Assembly (NCBI GenBank): GCA_936432065.2
Contig: OW386289.2
Coordinates: forward strand, 168,639,348 to 168,703,347
Origin: Rutpela maculata
Taxonomy: Eukaryota; Arthropoda; Insecta; Coleoptera; Cerambycidae
DNA: 64,000 nt
Direction: 5' to 3'
The notes under the pieces are model-generated. The model worked only from the letters and a program-made list of their open reading frames with translations, searched no databases and was not told the origin of the DNA. Shown here one piece after another: positions 56,235 through 64,000 of this stretch (position 1 is the first letter of the stretch; each line of letters begins with the position of its first letter). A program made the translations under genes and the position numbers.

Positions 56235-57436
56235 TTAAAAACTGTACGTGTATATGTTTCTTTTATTTAAGTGCCTTATATAGGATCGGCCTCTAACCTC
56301 TCGCCGATGTAAAAGTGTATGGCAGACCTACACACTAACAAATAGTATAAAGAGCTGTGCTACAAATTAATAGCAAAATGTCTTTTTAGGAGGAAGAAAT
56401 TAATCAAGCTGTCCTTAAAAGGTCTCGAAAGCAGCTAACGTACCAGATAATGTAAGCAGTGTTGATGTACGATTAAAAAATGATAACACTTAAGTTTATA
56501 CAGCATCATTATTCATATGCGGATAAAACAATTGCTCCGTTTTGTATAAATCGCTTTGAACCAGCAGACAAAATTCAGGATACACTTCCCGCTATTGTCC
56601 TTTTCACGCCGCGAAATTTAATGTTTATGAAATACGTTGTTCCATTCTTTTCCTCGCCATATTTCACATTACGCGCGGTTGTTGGATGAAACAAAGACTT
56701 AGCAGTACGCTTAAAATTAAAATTTTTTGATTTGCATATTTTGCTCGTTTAACAAAACTGCGCTTATTAACAAACTTATTAAAATGGAATTGTTGGGTAC
56801 TTGAAAATCTCCAGTTTTATAACGGAATTGCTTGGCTTTCTGCTTCGCCGTGATTCTCACAGTTTCTGTGGCCACTCGGAAGTTTATGTCTCTACGGAAT
56901 TAGACGTTGTTAATACTATTTGCTGAATGACTGATAATAGCCGATTTTGTTAAAACGAAATCAAGATTTATTGTAAAGTATCTTTCTCAAGAATGTTACA
57001 ATAGTAACACTAATGATATTAATTTATTTGTCCACTTCACCCCCAGCCACCCTAACTTTGGACTTTCAGGTGGTTCCTTCTATTAGGCTAGTCATGATTC
57101 CAATTAAAATAAAAGGAGGTATATTAGAAGCATTTCGGGTAACAATTAAGTTATAGATAGGTGTTTATTAGGCATCGCTGAAATCGAATATTTCTGTTAC
57201 CAGCTAGAAATCTCAATACTCAGGAAAGTTGAACAAAAATAAGGTAAATCTGCGAGAAAATTCCCAGCAAAAAATTGGTGATAACCATTCACTACGTAGA
57301 AGTAACGGAGGCAGAGCTAATTACAAAAATGTGCAGCGAAGCACAAAATTAATGATGTTATACAAACAAACTTCCTCGTAGGAATTATTCACTCTATGTA
57401 TGATTATTATTATTATTAGCCTTCAACGGCTAATCA
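56235..57436. other. Gene-free stretch
   Basis: There is no recognisable transposon protein. The 69-codon ORF at 56,480 has no motif. A short ATT run lies at about 57,403-57,418. Confidence 0.35.
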
Positions 57437-58140
57437 ATGAACCTCTTTTACAAGATGTTTTTTTCTACAGCTCTGAGGAGACCACATCTTGTGCTAGTGT
57501 TTAAGAAAGGAAATCCACACAATCTATTTCAAACTATCGACACATTTCCCTTTAATTACAATATCAAACAGTTTCGAGAAACTTATGAACAACAGATTGC
57601 TGGAATTTTGAAACAACTGTAATTTAATAAATCAACCCCAACAGGGGTTTCTAAGCGGCAAAATCAACAACTGCGGGATATGACATAACTAAGACCATTG
57701 TAGAACGTTTTGATTCCAATCGTCAAATTGCTCGTATGGCATGTGATTTCTCCAAAGCACCTAACACGCCTAACAGTGTAAATTTAGAACTATTTTTTTT
57801 ATTTGAATTTTATGGCATACGAGGTGTTGTACTAAATTGATTCTAAAGTTATTTAATGCATGAGAAACAACGAATAATTTTAAAATCAACTGATCAAACA
57901 GAGTATTCCTATTCAGGATGGTAGAATAAGAAGTGGGGTACTTCAGGGATCAGTCCTGGGTCCGCTTCTATTTCTACTTTTCATATAGGATCTACCATCT
58001 CGTATATTACATTCCTCGGCAACGTTTTTCGCTGACGATTCCCTTTTTTTGGCAAAATGCGACTCTTCTACCAATATTCTACATTATGTAAATGAATGCT
58101 TCGATTATCTCACTCATTAACTAACTTAGATTGGCTTTTG
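57437..58140 (+). pseudogene. LINE RT relic with intact FADD
   Basis: In order along the plus strand: VFKKGNPHNLFQTID (RT motif 1), KSTTAGYDITKTIVERFD (motif 2), MACDFSKAPNTPNSV (motif 3, the FD of SKAFD lost), FEFYGIRGVV, SGVLQGSVLGPLLFLLFI, and LHSSATFFADDSLFLAKCDS with both catalytic aspartates kept. The pieces lie in at least three frames, with a stop inside the FIxDLP block. The order and wording are Jockey-like. It ends around HYVNECFDYLTH. Confidence 0.85.
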
Positions 58141-58434
58141 ACAGCACCAACGTGAAAAATTATTTCTGTAATTCTCTGCTTACAGAAATATCGCTGTAAT
58201 TTGCATTGCACCCATTGACATATGTCATATTCTATTTCTTGAAATATTCTCCCCAAATACCACTCGAGCTTCTAAATTTCATCTATAAGGCAGCAATGCC
58301 TACCGCATGCTGGTAAATCAAATCAAATAAATAAAACCAAATTGTTTCTCAAGCCAAGTTGTCAATATAGTAATAAAATCCGTGTAAATTGACAGTTTAC
58401 ATCAAAGTTTAAAACTTTAATTAGATAATAAACT
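58141..58434. other. No feature seen
   Basis: This is sequence between the RT relic and the inverted-repeat element. I see no gene. Confidence 0.4.
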
Positions 58435-59108
58435 TTTTTAGTAGTGTGATATTTTGTCGAACCTCTCTATACGTTTCCTTAATATATAAGACATAAAAAC
58501 CAGACGGCAACCAACAGCCATTCTCCGAACTAATGCCCCGCCGAGCGCTGGATTACGAATTACAAGCCTGGCCGGGGAAATGTCGACAAAATAGTACACT
58601 AGTAAATATACTGCCCTCTAAGAGCATACCTTTTGACTATACCCATGTCAGCGCTACTACTACTTCGACTGCAATGGACATCAGCCGCTAGATGGAGCCT
58701 ACCACTGTTGTAACATGTTATGGTTTTATAAATGTCATGTACCAAGAGTAATCGAGAGTCTCGTTCCAGTTATTCCAGCCATACCATGCACTGACAAGAA
58801 CAAACAACTCGAAATTGCAATCTGCAAATGGTGTGGAGTGGCTGGCACAAGAACTTCTTTGAGTAGGAATAAGACTTTCGGCCGGTGTTTGTTGCAATCG
58901 AAACTTTAGTGTTTTGTGGAAATATATAGTTATTGCACTTAACGCGGTCAGGCTTGTAATTCGTAATCCAGAGCTCGGCGGGGCATTAGTCCGGAGAATA
59001 GCTGTTGGTTGCACCCTGGTTTTTTTTTTATACAGTTAAGGAAATGTATAGAGGACTTCGACAAAATATTACACTAGTAAATATTCTGTCCGCTAAAAGC
59101 ATACCTAC
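58435..59108. mobile_element. Inverted-repeat element flanked by a 13-bp direct repeat
   Basis: Arm 58,445-58,571 and arm 58,945-59,076 are reverse complements (GGCAACCAACAGCCATTCTC ... GGATTACGAATTACAAGCCT). The tip sequence CGACAAAATA..ACACTAGTAAATAT also occurs directly at 58,582 and 59,058, so the element has an extra internal terminus. TAGATAATAAACT lies outside both ends (58,422-58,434; 59,109-59,121). A single-arm relative is at 23,060. The two ORFs spanning the middle have no known motif. Confidence 0.75.
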
Positions 59109-59121
59109 TAGATAATAAACT

Positions 59122-59357
59122 GTGTACACACGATACACTTACAACGGTATGTCAGCCTGAAGGCTCAATTTCGTTCATCTTGCGCATGACGTAGCGTGCG
59201 AGGGAGAGTATTGCCGAAAACACACAATCTGGATTTTGAAATGTTCACGTGTTCAGTTCTCAGCGCATGTAGCTTCAACCGCTTATCCAGCGGGTGACGT
59301 CATGTGCGAGGTACATGCGCCCGGACATACCGTTGTAAGTTTATCGTGAGTGTACAC
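59122..59357. mobile_element. TIR MITE, 236 bp
   Basis: GTGTACACACGATACACTTA at the left faces TAAGTTTATCGTGAGTGTACAC at the right; the arms are about 32 bp and include CAACGGTATGTC. It abuts the 13-bp repeat of the previous element. No clear target duplication, because the tips are themselves palindromic (GTGTACAC). Confidence 0.75.
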
Positions 59358-59478
59358 CTTTTATTAGGCAACTATGACCTCGAAAATATTTTTCCAATAA
59401 TATTCTAAGCCAGATATTGTATAAATTTTAACTAAACACAACAAGCAAATATAACTGTAAACTTTAATGTCAAATGTA

Positions 59479-59661
59479 CTGTCGTGCGCAAAAAAAATTG
59501 GACAGGTCTTATAACGTATTTTTGCTAAAATCTAGTTGTGTACATCTAACTTTAATTTTTGTGATATTGTCAGTTGTCAAAATTCATTGCAAGTGTGCAA
59601 ATGAGACAGATTTACATTAGAAAAAAATAGTTGTCCTATTTTTTTTTTTTGCTCACGACAG
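59479..59661. mobile_element. Tc1/mariner-like MITE, 183 bp
   Basis: CTGTCGTGCGCAAAAAAAAT at the left faces TTTTTTTTGCTCACGACAG at the right, with GGACA/TGTCC next to them. TA flanks both sides (59,477-59,478; 59,662-59,663). It sits just upstream of a LINE coding relic, probably inside that LINE. Confidence 0.85.
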
Positions 59662-59663
59662 TA

Positions 59664-60115
59664 CCTATGAAATAAATTCACTCGGTTTTACTCTAGACAG
59701 ACAAATGAATTGGAAGAAACATATTGCAGCACTAAATATGAAATTAAATAGGGCATGTTTTTGTCTGAGAGCTATGGCAATCAAGGGTTTGAACAGAATA
59801 TTTTTGAAATGGTTAATCACGTAGTCTTTGGTGCTCTTATTTCATATGGCATTCTTTTTTGGGGCATCTCTTCCGACAGGAGAATAACTTGAATTTTTAC
59901 CATGCAAAAACATCCTATCAGAATAATTTCCGGATTAAAAAGGCGTCCTGAATCCTGTAAATCGCATTTTACCAATCTAAACATTTTAACATTACTTTCT
60001 TCAAAAAGGCTTACTTAGTATTCTGTAGATAATTCTATGTAGGTTAATATCTTACATATTTCCACGCGTGTAATCGTGTTCTTGAAATAAATATATTCTA
60101 TTCTATCTATCATGT
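59664..60115 (+). pseudogene. LINE C-terminal relic
   Basis: The frame reads INSLGFTLDRQMNWKKHIAA and LNRACFCLRAMAIKG. After a shift it gives ALISYGILFWGISSDRRIT and QKHPIRIISGLKRRPESC, then FTNLNILTLLSSKR. The wording (FLGFxLDxxLxWxxH, SYGIxxWG, QKxxIRIIxG) is the post-RT region of Jockey-like LINEs. AATAAAT followed by TATTCTATTCTATC near 60,087-60,110 is its likely 3' end. In-frame stops make it inactive. Confidence 0.85.
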
Positions 60116-61420
60116 AGCTCTCAGAAGACCACTCTCAAGAATTTGTTTTGTTTCTGCTTAAAAACTGCACAATTTACTTTTCTAAGAAGGTACAAGGCAC
60201 ATTTTGAATATTTAATGAAATAATTCTCTATGTACATAAATGTAGGTAATAATGTTGACACATTTCCGGTCCAATATGCACTTATAGATATGACGTAGTA
60301 ACGAAGACCAAAAAAAAATTGCCTCCATCCGATAATACTTGACTTGAAATGAGGAGGTTTTTTTTCGGTTTGGGGGCAGTGTCAAATGAACTAGGCATTT
60401 ATAAAAGAAAACAATACAAAACAAATTATTTTTCATCATTTCCCGACTGTCGCTGACTCCGTCAATGGCACAGAAGTAATTAAAATTGCATAAATGCCTC
60501 AAACATAAAAGGAGAATTAAAAGAAAGTATTAATATTACGCCAAAACCGAATTAAAAATTATATAATAACCGCTGGCAGCCTCGCAAGCCGGAAACTTTA
60601 ATAAAATGTAATTAAATCAAAAATAAACCTGAATAGAACAAAATAAATTATAACCCCGCTGTGCTCTTCGCAAGAAATTGCAAAATTAAAAATTCCGGAA
60701 CAATTATTTGAAGTATTTTTCAGTGTCGCGCTACAACGCGGTGACTCAGGTGAACTTGCAAACAAGAGATTTAGCGGAGTGTAAAGAATTTGATTAGTAA
60801 AATTGATGAAATCGAAGTGAGCCTTAATAGCTACCAGATAGAGCAGCTGTCGATTTTCACGTTGAATATGCACCGGGAGTGGGATTTTGCAAGGCATCAA
60901 CATCAAAGAAAGCGATGAGACCACTTTAGATGGATTTTTATACTTCGATATGTCCGGGATTAGAATACTCTTATCGCTTTAGGAGAGATGATCTGATACG
61001 TTTTATTTTTTTTATGGATATATATTTATTTATTTAGACATTGTACGTTCACAAATCACAAATAAATGTAGTGTAGCTTCAGCTTGCGAAATAGCTTCTT
61101 CATTCATTGTCTATATGTATTTTTAAGAAATATTTTACAGTGTGTTAGATCGTTGATCAAATAATAAAAAACGCAAATATCCTCCGTGGTTTAACAGGAA
61201 ATTATTCGTGATGTTAGACAAAAACTATCGAAGTTTTGTAATAAATCTATTTGATCTTTTAATGAACTGAGATCGAAATTAAAAACCAACATTTCCACTG
61301 CTCGTGAAAGATCTGACTAATTGGTTTAACCAGAACCATAATTGAAACACACACAGACACACGCTCACTGTTCGTGAACATTTTTTAATATTCACTGATA
61401 GTCCAGCTAACGAAGGAGTG
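60116..61420. other. Possible unique island
   Basis: 60,190-60,960 has even composition and no partner in the window, and includes stretches such as CGCTGGCAGCCTCGCAAGCC. Two ORFs of 96 and 108 codons on the minus strand show no domain I recognise. It could be ancestral unique or regulatory sequence. 60,990-61,420 shows nothing. Confidence 0.3.
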
Positions 61421-61872
61421 GTAGAGGACATGGAGGGGGGGGGGGGATTTTCCTCTTCAGGAATGAGTTGGGGGTAGTTAGGAGGTAAACATATACTAAC
61501 AGTCCCCGCCTCTAGCCCTGCCGCTTCTGGGGGGAGAGGGGGGTGGAAAGATCCCTTTTCTCGATTCTTGGCTTATAACTCGGGAACGATGCGTTATACT
61601 ATACGGAAAAAAGTATTGTATGCAAAATTAAACATAATTAAATTTCCTACAAGAATACCTAGATTCATTTTCTTCCGAGATATTCGCCAGCGAAAATCGA
61701 TAATTGAAGGTTGAGTGTATGAGCGCTGCTTTTTCAATGTCCACATCGAACAAGTGCGAACTGTGCCTTTTGCATTCAGGCATAATTATTTTGTATATTT
61801 TTATCCTATTCTTTGTATATTTCAGCCTGGAACAATAAAAGCATTTATTATTATTATTTTTTTTTTTAGCTA

Positions 61873-62436
61873 GCTAAAAACCAGTCACCCTTCTCTGTGG
61901 CTCCGACCCTCACAGAGGGGAGCTGGTAGTACCGGTAGCCACTCCCCACGCCCGTGGGGTGAGTGACTACTGGGTCCGGGAATCGTGTGCCCTGAGCAGA
62001 CGTAATGAACCGAGAATGACGGCCTTCTGCATTCTGCCGGCTAAGACCTCTGCCGAATTTCGGCATGCCGGTATGATCTTAAGTTCCGAAAGCAGTGTGT
62101 GTCTCGTTCAACCGAAGGCTCCTATAATCAGTACCACTATCTTAACAGTATGGTCTGGATACAGTCTGCGGAGTTCGAAGAGCAGATCTCGATATTTTGT
62201 CCGTTTTTCCTCCTCCTTCAAGACAATGTTGTTCTCCGCGGGAGCCGAGAACTCCACGACGAACATTGTCTTGAGTTGATGGTCGAAGAGTACTACGTCA
62301 GGCTTGTTGGCTTGTATTTGCCTGACGGTGGGAAAAGAGTAGTTCCAATAAATTAGGCACTTCTCATTACCCACAACGGACTCAATATCCCCCGGAGCGT
62401 AAGGCAGCACTGGTGTTTCGTCTATCCCATACGATT
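61873..62436 (-). pseudogene. C-terminus of an endonuclease-type LINE (R4/Dong-like?)
   Basis: From about 62,434 the minus strand reads PYAPGDIESVVGNEK, then KPDVVLFDHQLKTMFVVEF followed by SAPAENN, then KEEEKRTKYRDLLFELRRL and VLIIGAFG. One stop (62,105-62,107) precedes LSELKIIPAC and AGRMQKAVILGSLRLLRAH, and the frame ends near 61,962. PD...D...EFS...K is the pattern of the restriction-like endonuclease domain found at the C-terminus of R2/R4-type LINEs. The 3' end joins T/A runs and (TAA)n, and the 5' truncation point also abuts (TAA)n. Insertion into TAA repeats is known for Dong-type elements. Confidence 0.7.
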
Positions 62437-62501
62437 ATTATTATTATTATTATTATTATTTTTTTTTTTTTTTTGTTAAAAACCAGTCACCCTTCTCTGT
62501 T
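62437..62501 (-). repeat. ATT microsatellite with a second, tail-only LINE copy
   Basis: (ATT)n at 62,437-62,460 is followed by a T run and TTAAAAACCAGTCACCCTTC (to about 62,501), the same 3' terminal sequence as the fragment at 61,873. It is an extremely short 5'-truncated insertion of the same LINE family. Confidence 0.8.
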
Positions 62502-62924
62502 GTACTGTTGTAAAATAAAGATTATTTTGTGACTGTGATTTATTAGCAGAGCACGGTAAACCGTTTTGATAGAGAAATGTCAGATACCTAATGGATTTAT
62601 TTATTAATTATCGATTTTCGTTGGCTAATATCTCGGAAACTCGCTCAGAAACTATAACACATAGGAAGAAAATGTAGGAAATTTGATTATGTTTAATTTT
62701 GCCTAGAATACTTTTTCCGTACGACGCGTCGTTTCCGAATTATGAGACAAGAATCGAAAAAAGGAACTTTTCCACTCCCCCTCCCTCCCTGAAGCGGCAG
62801 GACTAGGGGCGGGGACTTTAGTATGTTTACGTCCTGGAGAGGAAACACCTGAAGAGGAAAATTCTCAACCCTCCCCCTCCTCTGCAATCCCCTATTGGGC
62901 ATTCATTGATTGGACTATGAAGAA

Positions 62925-63197
62925 AATATTAAGAATGAACCTAAGAAATTTTGTTTCTATTTGTCCAATATGAGTAAAAATAAATCAGCTCCATTATGAC
63001 ATTAAATGGTGAGGTGTTAGATAATGGTAAGTCGTAGGTAGGGGATATTGCAAAATTTTTCAAAATCGTTGTTGATGAGGCATTACTGAATGAAAATATA
63101 AACAGTGCTCAAAATATTAACTCTCCCACAGATATTTTGAAATGCGTAAAAAGAGTGAAGTCAAACATGACGAGTCCAGATAAAATTCCAAATTAGC
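62925..63197 (+). pseudogene. LINE pre-RT fragment
   Basis: The frame gives ENIKNEPKKFCFYLSNMSKN. After a shift it gives MTLNGEVLDNGKS, a stop, GDIAKFFKIVVDEALLNENI and DILKCVKRVKSNMTSPDKIP. This is the linker between endonuclease and RT in Jockey-like LINEs (usually WxYxNSxRK ... DPxxKANxFAxFFxSVF ... LKxLKxxKSPGPDGIP). The following RT is absent. It lies directly downstream of the TIR element ending at 62,893. Confidence 0.8.
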
Positions 63198-63839
63198 GAA
63201 GCTTCGTGAGATCCTAACGTTTATGCGATCACTCTGTACATAGAAATTTTTACTCAATATCTCAGTTGCATCATGAACAAAGCTTACCACGTTAAACAGA
63301 AAATTGTAGAATGTATATTACGAAAACCAATATATGCTTTACTTTACATAATGTTAGTACTCTTCATCATTTTGCATATTTAATAAAAATGACTATAGAT
63401 GTTTCTGTACGTTACATTGGGTGCCATTGAAGCTAAGCCGACTCTGAATTGGGCTTCGTATTAAATACTTATAGTATCATCAGTTATAACGTCATTTTAT
63501 ACTCTACTTATCATTTATTATTATTAAGTCAAGGTGTCAAGTGTTAAAGTAAAGAGTGTTCAAGCGACATTTTAAATTAATATAGCAAATTACCTTGATG
63601 TCAACACAGATGAAGTCAATGGATGTATACTATATCATATAAAGGGTGTCAACAACGAAAGATAAGTCTAACTCGCGCATGCAAAAAAAAAACTATTCTA
63701 ATATAATTGTATTAAAATGAATGATTGTGAGTAATTAGGTAAGAAAACATTCTAATATCGGTCAATTGGGTCCAATATGTGGAAATTAATTTTTCTATGG
63801 TTAATTCTATTCAATTCAACAGAAATTTATTATCATTTA
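63198..63839. other. Gene-free stretch
   Basis: AT-rich, with no ORF or repeat pair recognised. Confidence 0.4.
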
Positions 63840-64000
63840 AGTTAGTTATAATGTTTCTCCGGCAGATGTCCTCGGAGTCAACAATTCAATTCAACAAGAC
63901 TCTATTTATAATTAAAAATATAAGTACGTCTAGTCGGAACCTGGCCCGGAGCCAACCAGGCAACCACGGTGCGCAGCACCGTGGTGTGTGTAAGGTTGGG
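63840..64000 (-). repeat. Retroposon 3'-end block, runs off the window
   Basis: On the minus strand CGTGGTTGCCTGGTTGG and CTCCGGGCCAGGTTCCGAC match the block near 54,300-54,350, then AATTGAATTG and AATAAATTTC follow. An inner palindrome CCACGGTGCGCAGCACCGTGG lies at about 63,964-63,984. The 5' part lies beyond the window edge. Confidence 0.45.

Larger units (their letters stand above)
61421..62893. mobile_element. TIR element, about 290-bp arms, hosting a LINE fragment
   Basis: Arm 61,421-61,707 and arm 62,603-62,893 are reverse complements with moderate mismatches, sharing GCCGCTTC..GGGG, CGGGAACGATGCGT-like text, AAATTAAACATAATTAAAT and GAAAATCGATAATT. A 12-G run lies in the left arm and C-rich runs in the right. 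The centre, 61,708-62,602, contains AATAAAAGC, an ATT microsatellite and the inserted endonuclease-type LINE fragment. The outer target duplication is not clear. Confidence 0.75.

Noticed and set aside
61959..62356. Plus-strand ORFs of 106 and 85 codons
   Set aside because: They are antisense shadows of the minus-strand endonuclease-type LINE fragment.

Overview
The window looks like repeat-rich intergenic or intronic DNA from an arthropod nucleus, most likely an insect. It is AT-rich and has no bacterial operon structure. I found no multi-exon host gene that I can support. It holds many decayed Jockey-like and RTE-like LINE fragments, hAT, PIF/Harbinger-like and Tc1/mariner-like DNA elements, a tRNA-derived SINE family, a 5S-rRNA-derived SINE family, a solo LTR, and a family of about 0.6-0.7 kb elements that resemble nonautonomous Helitron-like (HINE/DINE-1-type) elements. 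The species cannot be named from this. Almost every open reading frame over 60 codons lies inside a repeat or is a broken transposon gene.

Layout. 1-9.4 kb: retroposon 3' ends, a tRNA SINE, a 185-bp direct repeat, and a LINE reverse transcriptase (RT) split by a 1.78-kb hAT-like element and closed by the first HINE-like copy. 9.4-17 kb: a 180-bp hAT MITE, a HINE-like copy, the first 5S SINE, three RT remnants on both strands and two more tRNA SINEs. 17-22.4 kb: AT-rich sequence with no recognisable gene. 22.4-27.6 kb: a mariner-type transposase relic, then a LINE (about 24.24-27.60 kb) carrying a 439-bp TIR element and a 2.18-kb hAT element. That hAT itself contains an inverted copy of the 5.3-kb element, a hairpin and a 129-bp Harbinger-like MITE with a TTA duplication. 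27.7-30.3 kb: a 2.57-kb TIR element holding a THAP-like ORF and two opposed HINE-like copies. 30.3-36.3 kb: a possible unique island, a 310-bp-arm inverted repeat and two minus-strand LINE relics. 36.5-39 kb: a HINE-like copy and a near-perfect palindrome with two 717-bp arms. 39.5-44.2 kb: a cysteine-tailed transposon-type coding relic, a tRNA SINE and a HINE-like copy. 44.8-47.6 kb: a second 5S SINE split by a 1.78-kb long-TIR element that carries a decayed gene fragment, then a solo LTR. 48.8-52 kb: three HINE-like copies, two nearly tandem. 53.7-64 kb: another cysteine-rich tail exon, several MITEs, more LINE pieces, and a 1.47-kb TIR element holding an endonuclease-type LINE fragment inserted in an ATT microsatellite.

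The parts do not form a pathway. What they record is a sequence of insertions: target-site duplications, empty-site comparisons and RT reading frames that resume after an insertion let much of the order be read directly. The most notable items are the 5S-derived SINE, the 717-bp palindrome, the ten-copy HINE-like family, and the TIR element with a captured or relic coding segment. All calls come from reading the sequence by eye; no alignment or database search was run.
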